In this document: positions 19,388 to 28,870 of the stretch, one piece after another
Position numbering within the stretch: the stretch's first letter is position 1
How the letters are laid out: each line of letters opens with the position of its first letter
DNA from: Selenobaculum gibii
GTDB taxonomy: Bacteria; Bacillota; Negativicutes; ICN-92133
Reading direction: 5' to 3'
DNA: 64,000 nucleotides
NCBI RefSeq assembly: GCF_030273445.1
Contig: NZ_CP120678.1
Span: forward strand, 1-64,000
Made by a program: the position numbers and the translations under genes
The notes under the pieces: generated by a model
Seen by the model: only the letters and a program-made list of their open reading frames with translations
What the model was told of the DNA's origin: nothing
Databases searched by the model: none

Positions 19388-19424
19388 AGAGGTATTGCAA
19401 TATTGCAACACCTCTATTTTTGTT
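19388..19424 (+). terminator. Weak terminator between ppi and the TSUP gene
   Basis: AGAGGTATTGCAA / TTGCAACACCTCT hairpin (19388-19415) followed by ATTTTTGTT. It has one mismatch pair. It lies just ahead of the ribosome site of the next gene, so it might also affect that gene's expression. Confidence 0.65.
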
Positions 19425-19437
19425 AGAAGGTGAATTT

Positions 19438-20205
19438 ATGTTTGAAGAACTTAGTAGCGAGATGCTTATCTTTTTAATTGGAGCAGGCTTTATCGCATCA
19501 TTTATTGACTCTGTTGTTGGTGGAGGAGGCCTTATTTCAGTACCATCATTGATGATGACGGGGTTGTCGCCAGTCGTTGTATTGGGGACGAATAAAATGG
19601 CGGCATTTATGGGCAGTATTACGAGTACAGTGGCTTTTATGCGATCAGGGAAAATTGATTTGAAATTAATAAAATACTTATTTCCACTATCTGTTATTGG
19701 TTCAGCGTTAGGTGTATTTACAGTGCGAATGATTCCGCCGGATTTTTTAAAACCTATTGTCGTGGGAATGTTAGTCATCGTTACAATTTATAGCTTGATG
19801 AAGAAGGACTGGGGGGAAAACTCTACTTATCATGGGATGAATCAAAAAACAGCAATACTTAGTGGTGGTGTAGCTTTTGTATTGGGGTTTTATGATGGTT
19901 TTTTTGGCCCGGGAGCAGGTTCTTTTTTATTGTTTGCTTTTTTATGTATTGGTTTTGACTTTATTATGGCAGCGGGGAATGCCAGAGCTTTAAATTTTGG
20001 CAGTAACATTTCGGCAATGATTGTGTTTACATCTTTAGGTCTAGTGAATTATGCTTATGCTTTACCAATGGGAATAGGAATGATTTTTGGAGCAATTGCA
20101 GGAACAAAAATGGCAATAGTAAAAGGGGCATCTTATGTCCGCCCTTTATTCATTTTTATGACGGTTATTTTAATTGGAAAACAGCTGTTTGATATTTTTA
20201 AATAA
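19438..20205 (+). CDS. TSUP (TauE/SafE) family membrane transporter
   Basis: This 255-residue protein has about eight hydrophobic helices and the TSUP repeats: GAGFIASFIDSVVGGGGLISVPSL near the N-terminus, GTNKMAAFMGS, and the second-half repeat FYDGFFGPGAGSFLLFAF followed by ARALNFGSNISAM. The family moves sulfonates, sulfite or other small organic anions across the inner membrane; the substrate cannot be told here. AGAAGGTG precedes ATG 19438. Confidence 0.9.
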   Translation: MFEELSSEMLIFLIGAGFIASFIDSVVGGGGLISVPSLMMTGLSPVVVLGTNKMAAFMGSITSTVAFMRSGKIDLKLIKYLFPLSVIGSALGVFTVRMIPPDFLKPIVVGMLVIVTIYSLMKKDWGENSTYHGMNQKTAILSGGVAFVLGFYDGFFGPGAGSFLLFAFLCIGFDFIMAAGNARALNFGSNISAMIVFTSLGLVNYAYALPMGIGMIFGAIAGTKMAIVKGASYVRPLFIFMTVILIGKQLFDIFK

Positions 20206-20327
20206 TAGAAAGATAGATAAATAATAAATAAAAGATATATTTGTTTAATTATGTCGACATATGATATGATGAGTGTAAACTTGTTTACTTATATTAAGTG
20301 AAGATAAAAGAGGTGGTGGCGGCAGTG

Positions 20328-21242
20328 GTGCATGGAATTATTGATATTGGCTCTAATACGATTAGGCTAGCTATTTATGATATTAAAGGTAAGCAGCTTG
20401 AGATGCTGTTAAAAAAGAAATTTATGACAGGGCTTGCTGGTTACATTAAAGATGACGTAATGATAGAAGAAGGAATTGTTGCAGCATGTGAAGCTATTCA
20501 TGATTTTAAGCGTTTATTGAAAAATTTTAATATTGACAATATAGCTGCTTTTGCTACTGCCGCCTTAAGAAATGTAAAAAATAGTAAAGAAGCTATTATT
20601 GAGATAGAGAGGATGACAGGAATTACTGTCGATTTAATCTCTGGAGAAGAAGAAGCTTTTTTAGATTTTGTTGGAGCAACGCAAGCGACGGTAATTCAAG
20701 ATGGCATCTTAATTGATATTGGTGGAGGAAGTACGGAACTCGTTATTTATCAGGGGGATGACATTAAGTCAATGGTAAGCCTGCCTATCGGTTCTTTGAA
20801 TATGTATAAAAATTATGTACAAAATATTTTTCCAATTGAAAAAGATGAAAGTAATATAAGACAAGCAGTATTAGATGAATTGGGAAAAATAAAGGCGCAG
20901 GTGTATGGAAGGCAAGAATATATCTGCGGTGTAGGCGGAACGATGCGCGCTACGGTAAAATTGTATAATGAAATTTTTGACTTAGAAGTTGATAATGTTG
21001 AGTTGAGTATTGATAAACTTAAAGAAATGGTTGAATCCCTTACTCTTGGAAGAAATGAAGTTGGAATGCCAACGAATGATAATCTTGATTTAATGCTAAA
21101 AATTGTTCCGGAGCGTATTCGGACGATTATGCCAGGCGTAATTATTTTGCTAACATTAGCAGATTTTTTTGAAAGTGACCATTTATATATAAGTTCGTCT
21201 GGTGTACGTGAAGGGTATATTTATGCTAAAATTGTAAAATAA
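20328..21242 (+). CDS. Ppx/GppA-family phosphatase
   Basis: This member of the exopolyphosphatase / guanosine pentaphosphatase family (304 residues) matches the short N-terminal-domain type. GIIDIGSNTIRLAIYD at the start is phosphate loop 1, FATAALRNVKN and LISGEEEAFLDF follow, and DIGGGSTELVIY is phosphate loop 2. CGVGGTMRA is also present. The start is uncertain: GTG 20328 gives the family N-terminus and has AGAGGTGG about 12 bases upstream, while GTG 20325 is equally possible. It may act on polyphosphate or (p)ppGpp. Confidence 0.88.
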   Translation: MHGIIDIGSNTIRLAIYDIKGKQLEMLLKKKFMTGLAGYIKDDVMIEEGIVAACEAIHDFKRLLKNFNIDNIAAFATAALRNVKNSKEAIIEIERMTGITVDLISGEEEAFLDFVGATQATVIQDGILIDIGGGSTELVIYQGDDIKSMVSLPIGSLNMYKNYVQNIFPIEKDESNIRQAVLDELGKIKAQVYGRQEYICGVGGTMRATVKLYNEIFDLEVDNVELSIDKLKEMVESLTLGRNEVGMPTNDNLDLMLKIVPERIRTIMPGVIILLTLADFFESDHLYISSSGVREGYIYAKIVK

Positions 21243-21290
21243 AAAAGAGATGGCATCTAGCAAAAGAAGTTAGTATGCTATCTCTTTTTT
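21241..21290. terminator. Terminator between the convergent Ppx/GppA gene and ytaF
   Basis: Imperfect 16-bp stem (21241-21256 with 21275-21290) with A and T runs at its ends, so it can act on both strands. Confidence 0.75.
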
Positions 21291-21362
21291 ATTGGAAGAG
21301 GAATTTAGTGAGAAGTGTTTAAAATCCAAATGGAGTAAAAATCCCCGTTGAATCAGCCTTAT

Positions 21363-21986
21363 TTATAAAATTCGTAAAATCCCCATTAAAATCAAAACAA
21401 TTCCTGGAATATAAGCTGTTCTTTTTTGCCAAGTGTCTTTAGCAATTTTGCCAGCGAAAATAATACCGAACCAAACAAGACTAATTTGAATTACGCTTAA
21501 AGTGATAGGAACATAGCAAGGTGAAGTCGTCATTAATCCAATTGCAAAAGCAGCTGTCATATTATCAATACCTAGAGCAAAACCAAGCAGTATAGCTTCA
21601 CGCGTATTTAAGATTAATGAATGGTCAACATCTGCACACTCAGGTTTTTTCATAATATTGATAACTAAGCAGCCAATCGGAATTGTAATTTTAAATTTAT
21701 CTGAAGTTTTATCAGTTAAATCGGAAATATATTCTTTGAGTAGGTTAATTGTTCCAAGCAGGATTAACAATAAAGCACTGATTGAAGTTGCAAAAATAGG
21801 GTTAATGAAGTGACCGAGGTAAAGTGAAGAATAAATTGCAATAGTTGTACAAAATAAATTGACTAAACCAATAGTAAGTAAGGACGCATAGGGAATTTTA
21901 ATTTTCTTTATTCCATATGCCATACCAGCAAAAAAACCATCAATACTTACGGTAATACCAATTAGAATAAGGTATGAAAAATCCAT
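21363..21986 (-). CDS. ytaF: YtaF-like sporulation membrane protein (MntP-related)
   Basis: This 207-residue membrane protein has two repeats of three helices each. Repeat 1 contains ITVSIDGFFAGMAYGIKKIKIP and repeat 2 contains FALGIDNMTAAFAIGLM, the paired D-containing motifs of the MntP/YtaF superfamily. The middle loop (SDLTDKTSDKFKI...KPECADVDHSLIL) is typical of YtaF, which is known as a sporulation membrane protein in Bacillus. ATG 21986 has GGAGG 8 bases upstream. It supports a spore-forming host. Confidence 0.8.
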   Translation of the reverse strand: MDFSYLILIGITVSIDGFFAGMAYGIKKIKIPYASLLTIGLVNLFCTTIAIYSSLYLGHFINPIFATSISALLLILLGTINLLKEYISDLTDKTSDKFKITIPIGCLVINIMKKPECADVDHSLILNTREAILLGFALGIDNMTAAFAIGLMTTSPCYVPITLSVIQISLVWFGIIFAGKIAKDTWQKRTAYIPGIVLILMGILRIL

Positions 21987-22125
21987 AGAAGTAACCTCCA
22001 TAGTGGTGTTCTTACAAACAATATATGGAGGTAGTGCAGGAGAGGTTACTTAAAGTTTATCTTATTGATATATGCAGAAAATTTTTATTTATGAATGCTT
22101 TACGATTAAATTTTTATTAAATAGA

Positions 22126-22155
22126 AAAGAGACCGTTATTTAACAGTCTCTTTTC
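22126..22155 (-). terminator. Terminator after the Tat phosphoesterase
   Basis: Stem AAAAGAGAC / GTCTCTTTT flanked by A/T. It lies in the 307-bp stretch 21987-22293, where no other feature is visible apart from the ytaF upstream region, which holds two GGAGG-type motifs. Confidence 0.75.
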
Positions 22156-22293
22156 ATTATTTTTTATTTATAATGGAGATGGAAAATATTATAAATAAAA
22201 AAACTTATATCAATATTTACTCATAACGATGATCCAGCTTGTAAATTATCGCTTTGTGTTAAAGTAAAAGTAGTAATAATTGCAATTCAGAGA

Positions 22294-23310
22294 TTATCTT
22301 CTTGTAACTTTGATTGCTCTATCTAAGTCGGTTAAGAATTTTTGATTGGTATGATCATAAGTCCTAAATTCTACTCTGTCAGAATATAAATATAATGATC
22401 TTGTCCAAAGTGCAGGGTATGCACCACCATCATCACTATCACTACGTTGATATCCTGTGCCGAGTAATGCGGGATTATGCATATTTTGGACTTTATTAAC
22501 ATCGTAAGTATAGATCTTTTCATTGCAAGAGCTTTGATTATATACACCAAGATGTAAATGTCCAGATACCCAAATCATAACTTGTGGGTTAGCTTTTAAG
22601 ATATCTCTGACATCATCTATTGGCTGCGCCATAAATTTTGGATTTTTAGGCCAGTTTCTGCCATTATTATCCCATGTACCCTCTAATGAACCGTGGAAAA
22701 ATATAATTGTTGGCTTGTCGCGATTCATTTCTAAATCTGCGGACAACCAAGCTAGCTGCTCTACGGACATTTCGGTCAGATGAATTGTATCCAAAGAATC
22801 TGGGGAAAGATATACTAAATGATAATCTCCTACATCCTTTGAGAAATACAAAGCGTTCATATTAAAATATCTGCGGAAACGTTCTAATTTAAATGCCCGT
22901 TCTTTTGGCCCTGCTTGATATTTTCCGCCCTCGTTTGTTCCGTCAGAGTAGAGATAATCATGATTGCCAGTAAGTACATAGCGTTTCTTTTTACAATGGC
23001 TCATCAGCTCAACGGCTGCTTTTAATTCCTTTTCGTCGCCAACTTCATGACAAAGATCGCCTGTTACCACTACATGGTCAACGTCATTCCAAGAATTAAT
23101 ATCTTGAAGAGCGGCAATTTTTAATTTATCTTTTGAACTTGGAACATGTACGTCTGTTAATACTACAATTCTTTTATAATCTTCTCCCGCAGCAGCACCA
23201 ACGTGTGTAGGTTTAAAAATATTACTAAACATAAAACTGGACACTACGCCAGCTGATATGCCTAAAAACTTTCGACGGCTGATATCATTTTGCCAGATTT
23301 TTTTATCCAT
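22294..23310 (-). CDS. Tat-exported calcineurin-like metallophosphoesterase
   Basis: The N-terminus carries a twin-arginine signal, ISRRKFLGISAGVVSSFMFS, with cleavage probably near GAAAG, so the protein is folded before export. The two-metal phosphoesterase motifs follow in order: LTDVHV (about residue 52), VTGDLCHE (about 80), LTGNHDY (about 113), FFHGSLE (about 205) and WVSGHLHLG (about 248). It has 338 residues. The substrate is unknown. It lies downstream of the three porins on the same strand with a 49-base gap, suggesting a shared periplasmic role such as phosphate scavenging (inference). Confidence 0.88.
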   Translation of the reverse strand: MDKKIWQNDISRRKFLGISAGVVSSFMFSNIFKPTHVGAAAGEDYKRIVVLTDVHVPSSKDKLKIAALQDINSWNDVDHVVVTGDLCHEVGDEKELKAAVELMSHCKKKRYVLTGNHDYLYSDGTNEGGKYQAGPKERAFKLERFRRYFNMNALYFSKDVGDYHLVYLSPDSLDTIHLTEMSVEQLAWLSADLEMNRDKPTIIFFHGSLEGTWDNNGRNWPKNPKFMAQPIDDVRDILKANPQVMIWVSGHLHLGVYNQSSCNEKIYTYDVNKVQNMHNPALLGTGYQRSDSDDGGAYPALWTRSLYLYSDRVEFRTYDHTNQKFLTDLDRAIKVTRR

Positions 23311-23359
23311 CCGAAAATCCCCCTATTAATAATGCATTTAAAGCAATTGTGATTTAAGA

Positions 23360-24589
23360 TTAGAAATACCAGATAAGATTAATTCTCGAATAGGCAGGTG
23401 CGCTATCGCCGGTTTTCCAACTGCCATAATCATCACTACTATAATCTTTCATTGCCTTTCTACCTATAGACTGATATAGTGCAATTTTCATATCGCGGCG
23501 CAATATATACTCGCCCCATAGAATAAATGTGTTCGTACCAAGCTGGTCACGAAGTCCTAGGCTTACCGTATTTACACCGTTTAATGCAGTCGCGTATATG
23601 TTTCCTGGTTCAATTCTTTCGTAATCTAACCCAATTGTATAGCTTCCAGGAATTGCGCGGTCAGCACCTTTGTATTTTAAACGAACAAAGATGCCTTCTG
23701 CATCTTGTGCTAAATTCTTTGAATAGTCAGCGGCGATAGAAAGATCTTTTGCTAGGTTTCGTTTAAATCCGATACCGCGCATTTTAAAATCATTGCGCTC
23801 TTTGGCTTCAACCTCATCAAGCATCCAACCGTATAAGGTAGTACCATCGCCTAAGGCTTGTTTACCGTAAATCAAGTAACATCTTTCCAAGCCTTTATGT
23901 TTCTCTGACCAAGAAGCATTTAAGTTATTCCAATATTTATCGTAAGTATCAACTGCATCCCAATTACCATAAGCAATGCTTAAATTTTCTTCGTTCCCAA
24001 AGCTTACTTTTACTCCATCAAAGTAACCAGAACTATTACTATCGGCCCAATATTTAGTAGCACCTATATTGTGCCCCATGCGTCCGACCGTCAAGCTGTT
24101 GTCGCCTAAAAAATTTCTCTTTTTTAGGAATAAATTTGATAGTGCATGGTTATCAGATCCACTAAAATCATCATAACGTTCATCACCAGCGCTAAAATCA
24201 GGCAGTCCAGCTGTATTTCGGCTCGTTAATCCAAATCCGTTATCTGACATTGCGTCATATTTTGCTTGTACTACCAGATCATCACTAATATTATATCTGA
24301 CTTTGAAGCCAACACTTTCAGTGATTGTACTATGCTTGCCAATATGTTGGTCAATTAACTTTATGCGCATATCACCGCTGACTTTTAAAGCTTTATCATC
24401 TTTTGTTTCTTCTTGGCGAATTTCTTCTTTATCTTGCTTTAAATTGGATAGTTCCTCACGTAAATATGCAACGCGATTTTTTAGCTGTTGGTACTCAACA
24501 TCGCTCGTATCGGGTTCTGCTGCAAATACTGTACCAGCAAAACCTAAACTTAACGTTACTGACAATGTAGCTGCTAGATATTTTTTCAT
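23360..24589 (-). CDS. Outer-membrane porin (paralogue 1 of 3)
   Basis: A 409-residue beta-barrel protein with a classic signal peptide (MKKYLAATLSVTLSLGFAGTVFAAEP). A short coiled coil follows (QLKNRVAYLREELSNLKQDKEE, about residues 33-55), and then alternating amphipathic strands to a C-terminal aromatic (RINLIWYF). It lacks the SLH domain that usually anchors Negativicute porins to the cell wall. Shared phrases with the next two genes (SDNGFGLTSR, YDDFSGSDN, DSNSSGYFDGVKVSFG) show that they are paralogues. It forms part of a three-porin row with a phosphoesterase. Confidence 0.82.
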   Translation of the reverse strand: MKKYLAATLSVTLSLGFAGTVFAAEPDTSDVEYQQLKNRVAYLREELSNLKQDKEEIRQEETKDDKALKVSGDMRIKLIDQHIGKHSTITESVGFKVRYNISDDLVVQAKYDAMSDNGFGLTSRNTAGLPDFSAGDERYDDFSGSDNHALSNLFLKKRNFLGDNSLTVGRMGHNIGATKYWADSNSSGYFDGVKVSFGNEENLSIAYGNWDAVDTYDKYWNNLNASWSEKHKGLERCYLIYGKQALGDGTTLYGWMLDEVEAKERNDFKMRGIGFKRNLAKDLSIAADYSKNLAQDAEGIFVRLKYKGADRAIPGSYTIGLDYERIEPGNIYATALNGVNTVSLGLRDQLGTNTFILWGEYILRRDMKIALYQSIGRKAMKDYSSDDYGSWKTGDSAPAYSRINLIWYF

Positions 24590-24620
24590 TTATTTCACTC
24601 CAAAACTATATTTATCTTAA

Positions 24621-25913
24621 TTAAAATTTCGTTGAAAGGGAGATTGAAGTATAATCATCAGCTTTTTCACCAGTTTCTGTATATTTTGTTGCAAATGATC
24701 TCTTCGCTTCTACCAATAAATCATATCCAGGTGCCCATTGGAATCCAATAACCGGACCTTTAATGCCGTCTTCGGCTAATGTCATATCACTGGAAAGTTT
24801 GTTTCCTGCAAGGATAGAGTAGTACTCTGTTCCTTTATTATTTTCTCTTGTGTAAGCTGCATCAATGTGTCTATAGTCTAAGTTTACTCCAAAGGAGCCA
24901 GGTTTTTCGATGTCAGCACCTTTATAGCGTAAACTTAAATAGTAAGCATTTTGATGATCATCAAAAGCTCGGTTTTGCATAAAGTCTCCGAGTAAGTTTA
25001 CATTATCAGTAATCTCCGTTTTAACACCAAGTCCCCAGAGTTCATGACCACCACTCCACTCTGCTTCTGTCGGTTTAGTTGAATTTGATGTCATCAATGC
25101 ATTGGCTCTCGCACTGCCGACTTCTTTTAAATACATTGTGTAGAAGTCGGTTTTATCACTGATTGGAAATTTGGCATTTAAGAAGAAAGCATCTTCAATT
25201 CCTTTAGTGAAATAATATGGTGTTGCAGAGTCTCCATTAGGATAAGTCGCGGATGTCCCACCCGTAACATACTCTGGATATTCCATTGCTGCACCAAAAT
25301 TAGCAAAACCAACAGTGATCCGTTTATCATCGGTAAAATCAAATTTTATCCCATCAATTCCGCCAGATGCCTCAGCATCTGACCAGAACCCAGTTGCTCC
25401 AAAGGTTTGTCCAAAACGACCAGCAGTAATAGCTTTTGCTCCTAAGGCATCATACATTTCTATGTAAGCATCTGAAATCCAGTTATTGTCTGAGCCGGAG
25501 AAATCTGCATAGCGATAAGATCCATTAGCGCTGTATAAATTGTCTGCACGATTTGAAGTTAAACCAAATTCATTGTCGTCCATCACGTTCCAACGCATAT
25601 GAAAATTCATATCATCACCAACAGGATGATCCATCGTGATTCTGAATCGTTCCGTTGTTTTAGAACTGGAACCTAAATTGGAGTATTTAAATCTCGCATC
25701 GCCTTTAAACTCCCAAAGTTTGTCTCTTTTTTCTTTTTTCTCTTGGAATTTATCCTTATTTTGCTCTACTTTAAGTAATTTACTTAATTCGGCAATTTCT
25801 GTTTTTAATGCGTTAATTTCTTCTTGTGTCGGTGCAGCAAAAGCTGAATTTGCAAAATTCAAAGAAATAGCCGCAGTTAGAGCCATAATGAAGCATTTAT
25901 TGCTTTTTTTCAT
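24621..25913 (-). CDS. Outer-membrane porin (paralogue 2 of 3)
   Basis: A 430-residue protein with a signal peptide ending SAFAAPT and a coiled coil EEINALKTEIAELSKLLKVEQ (about residues 30-51). Its barrel shows DDNEFGLTSNRADN, YADFSGSDNNWISDAYIEM, AITAGRFGQTFGATGFWSDAEASGGIDG and a C-terminal TSISLSTKF. The end in Phe is the usual signal for BAM-dependent insertion. It is closest to the upstream paralogue. A short AT-rich gap of 31 bases separates it from paralogue 1. Confidence 0.85.
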   Translation of the reverse strand: MKKSNKCFIMALTAAISLNFANSAFAAPTQEEINALKTEIAELSKLLKVEQNKDKFQEKKEKRDKLWEFKGDARFKYSNLGSSSKTTERFRITMDHPVGDDMNFHMRWNVMDDNEFGLTSNRADNLYSANGSYRYADFSGSDNNWISDAYIEMYDALGAKAITAGRFGQTFGATGFWSDAEASGGIDGIKFDFTDDKRITVGFANFGAAMEYPEYVTGGTSATYPNGDSATPYYFTKGIEDAFFLNAKFPISDKTDFYTMYLKEVGSARANALMTSNSTKPTEAEWSGGHELWGLGVKTEITDNVNLLGDFMQNRAFDDHQNAYYLSLRYKGADIEKPGSFGVNLDYRHIDAAYTRENNKGTEYYSILAGNKLSSDMTLAEDGIKGPVIGFQWAPGYDLLVEAKRSFATKYTETGEKADDYTSISLSTKF

Positions 25914-26004
25914 TTTATATTTCCTCCCATAATCTAACGCGTATATACTACATAATTAAAAGAATCGTTTTTAAATAAAGTCTCTTTATTCTCAACGCTG
26001 TATT

Positions 26005-27471
26005 TTAGAAACGCGCAGATAATGAGACAAATGTATAATTAGAGGCATCTTCTGTTTTTAAATCCGAATGTGCGGTGTAGTTCCCACCAACTTTTCCATA
26101 ATCGTAGTCATAGAAGCTTTGTTTATTGTTAAATGCATGCATACCTTGTAGCATAATATCTTTGGTTATCATATATTGGAATCCGATGACAGGTCCTTTA
26201 ATACCATCGCTAACTAAAGTATTATCGCTAGATGAATAAGGGTTGTATAGCATTGAATTTAAAGAATAGTACGCTCCAGCGGTCATATTAGAACGGGTTG
26301 CAGCATCGATATCACGATAGTCAAGATTCATACCAAAAGAACCTTGGTCACCCCATTTTGCGCCTTTGTAGCGTAGACTGAGATATAATGCTTTTTGGTC
26401 ATCATACTCTTGGCGTACATATCGGCCTTCCTCAGCACTTCCTACTTTATTTCCTCCCCAAGTACCGTTTGCCATATAGATGCTGTGGTTTGCAGCATTC
26501 ACCATATAATCCCCAACAAAAGTGAAGTTTTTGTCTAGTTTAGCTGTAACTCCGACGCCTCTTAGATCGTAATCGCTAGGCATTTCATCGTAATAAGGGA
26601 TATAAGCATCACCAGTGGTATGGCGTGTAGAATCTCCCTCTTTTTCTTTTAGCATCATCCCATGTAACGTTACAGCATTACCTATTGGAATTGTTGCGTT
26701 TAGAAAATAAGCTTCTTCAAGTGGCTTGACTAGATAAGCATCGCCAAGGTAGTCGTTGGTTTGTACATTTTTACTTGTAAAATCAGGGTAATCAAGATTA
26801 GCACCAAAATTGGCATAACCAATTGTAACTTTTGCTTTATTACCAAAAGTCATTTTTATTCCATCAATACCACCATACGCATCTTCGTCGGCCCAAAAAC
26901 CAGTTGCTCCAAAGGTTTGTCCGAAGCGACCCACAACAATTTCATTAGCGCCAAAACTATCTTTTACTTTTAAATACGCATCAGATACCCAGCCGCTATC
27001 CGTTGCACCTAAATCTGGATAAACCGTTTTTGCGACAGAGTGGTTTGTATTGTTTGTATTGATTTTATGAGCAAAATGGTCGGATAAGCCAAATTCATTG
27101 TCTTCCATCATCGACCATCGCGTATAAAAACTCATTTTTTCATTGATATCATTATTGACTGATAAGCGGGCACGTTCTTTCCATTTACCGCCAGCTTCAC
27201 TGTTTTCCCATTTTACACGAATATCTCCAGAGATATTCCATTTGTCTAACTTGTTATCAGCCTCTTTTTTTTGCTCAACCGTTTTATCCTGTTCCATTTG
27301 TAAAGAGTTTTCTAGTTCAGCCAGTTGACGTTCTAAGGTTGCTAGTTCTTCTTCTAATGTTGGTACTGTTGTTATACTTTCGGCCGCCAAAGCTGTTCCA
27401 GATAATTCAAGTGCAATAAGTCCAGCTAATGCTAAGCTGCAACACTTTTTTAACTTTCTATTTTTTTTCAT
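26005..27471 (-). CDS. Outer-membrane porin (paralogue 3 of 3)
   Basis: The longest copy at 488 residues: signal peptide ending ALAAES, coiled coil ELATLERQLAELENSLQME (about 40-60), then a barrel with EDNEFGLSDHFAHK, GWVSDAYLKVKDSFGANEIV, GRFGQTFGATGFWADEDAYGGIDG and C-terminal FVSLSARF. Shared barrel phrases with paralogue 2 point to gene duplication. It is first in the row on the minus strand, so the promoter is expected in the long AT-rich region at 27472 and beyond. Confidence 0.85.
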   Translation of the reverse strand: MKKNRKLKKCCSLALAGLIALELSGTALAAESITTVPTLEEELATLERQLAELENSLQMEQDKTVEQKKEADNKLDKWNISGDIRVKWENSEAGGKWKERARLSVNNDINEKMSFYTRWSMMEDNEFGLSDHFAHKINTNNTNHSVAKTVYPDLGATDSGWVSDAYLKVKDSFGANEIVVGRFGQTFGATGFWADEDAYGGIDGIKMTFGNKAKVTIGYANFGANLDYPDFTSKNVQTNDYLGDAYLVKPLEEAYFLNATIPIGNAVTLHGMMLKEKEGDSTRHTTGDAYIPYYDEMPSDYDLRGVGVTAKLDKNFTFVGDYMVNAANHSIYMANGTWGGNKVGSAEEGRYVRQEYDDQKALYLSLRYKGAKWGDQGSFGMNLDYRDIDAATRSNMTAGAYYSLNSMLYNPYSSSDNTLVSDGIKGPVIGFQYMITKDIMLQGMHAFNNKQSFYDYDYGKVGGNYTAHSDLKTEDASNYTFVSLSARF

Positions 27472-27893
27472 CTTAATTTACCAGCCCTTCTTTATCCGTT
27501 GTAAAATTTATATCATATTGAGAATGCGCTTTTGCTTCAAATGTTATTTATAGAGCTTATCTTAGAAAATTTTTATTCATAAAAGCTATCTGAAATATAA
27601 TCATTTTGTTTTTGTGATTTGGGTGTTAGATATAGACGATCAATAAAAAGATAAGAATTAAAAAGCGAATAATATCTATATTTTATAGCAGGACTATCTT
27701 TCATCAAAAAGAAGCTTTTAAAAATAAATAAGAGTAAAACAGAAAAATTATTTAGTTTTAGAAGTAAAATATTAACTGAAGAAAACTAATAAGAATCTTT
27801 TAAGAGCGAAAACATGCATTAGAAGAATTATTTCTGATGCATTTTATTTTAATAAGCAATTCTCAATTTAATTTCAGAGGCATAGAGGCATAT

Positions 27894-28039
27894 ATGTATA
27901 AAATTTTTTTATCACTTCTTTTCTTTTTCTTTTTATAATGAGTAATATTTTAAATTATTTATTGGCATGTCATTTTGATTTGTTATTCATTATTAAATTA
28001 AATATAAATTTTAAAGTTGAATTTCGTTATAACGCATGA
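27894..28039 (+). CDS. Two overlapping short hydrophobic frames before an orphan terminator
   Basis: ATG 27894 opens a 14-residue frame, MYKIFLSLLFFFFL. Its TAA overlaps ATG 27938 (TAATG), which opens a 33-residue frame beginning MSNILNYLLACHFDLLFIIK and stopping at 28037-28039. A strong terminator begins 5 bases later. The coupled layout and terminator hint at a small transcript, but the ribosome site (AGAGGC) is weak and the region is AT-rich, so chance is likely. Confidence 0.2.
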
Positions 28040-28043
28040 TATA

Positions 28044-28100
28044 AAATTGCAAAATTCCCCGGATAAATACATATATCCGAGGAATTTTGCAATTTTTTTT
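28044..28100 (+). terminator. Strong orphan terminator
   Basis: About 20-bp stem (AATTGCAAAATTCCCCGGATA with TATCCGAGGAATTTTGCAATT), an 8-base loop and a nine-T run at 28092 onwards. No normal gene precedes it on the plus strand, so it marks either a small transcript or protection of the gyrA promoter. Confidence 0.8.
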
Positions 28101-28670
28101 TAGAGGAAATGCCTAATAAATACAGCTCCTTTTAGATTCTCTTTTAATAAGAGAATATTATTTCTACGACATGTCTATTCTCGTGTCATAAACTTTGCTA
28201 TTTAAATTTCGACAAAATGTTACATTGTTCTACAAGAATATTATAGGGAAATTTATCTGTTTACGAATATCAGATAAATTCCGAATTTACAGTAGGATAT
28301 TTAATCATTTTTTAATATTTAATAGCTTTAAATTTGAAATTATAGTAAATAAATACTAAAAAAAGCCTTGGCAATACGGATAACCTACTAAAAAAATAGT
28401 TAAAGTAATGTATTATTAATGTTATGACAAAATATCGATAAATACATAGAAATCAATGAAGTTAAGTATAATGTTGATTCTATTGACTTTTTAGTCAAAT
28501 ATTTTAACCACTGGAATAAAAAGTAATACAAAAAGAAGTGTTTGTAAGAATTTTATTACGTGCTAATTTTAATTTAGTCGTAATTTAAAAATAAATAAAT
28601 TGTCTATTTTAAGAAAAAAATAAAAAAAAATTGCAAAACTCTCGAAAAATCTAGTATCGTATAGAATTCA

Positions 28671-28699
28671 TTGAATTGGAAAGAATAAAATGATATAAT
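28671..28699 (+). promoter_or_regulatory. gyrA promoter
   Basis: TTGAAT (28671-28676), 17 bases, TATAAT (28694-28699). The transcript would start near 28706 and carry a leader of about 165 bases. This shows that gyrA is transcribed on its own, apart from gyrB. Confidence 0.7.
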
Positions 28700-28870
28700 A
28701 TGATGTTAGTATTTACTTTTAAGAAAATTATTTTTTACATAGATAAACAGTGTCTGAAAAGCAGACGAAAAAATCCAAAGGCTTGCAAGAGATTCCTTCT
28801 ATTGAATAATGCAAAAGTTTTGACTTATTGCCAGTGGATAAATGAAATTTGAATATTTTGAGGTGAGATT

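Larger units (their letters stand above)
27472..28660. other. 1.2-kb AT-rich region between the porins and the gyrA promoter
   Basis: No gene of normal length can be supported on either strand. It must hold the porin promoter (minus strand) near its left end. It also holds two short frames ending at a strong terminator (27894-28097, listed separately) and a small inverted repeat near 28134-28157 (ATTCTCTTTT / AAGAGAAT). Nothing else stands out. Confidence 0.6.
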
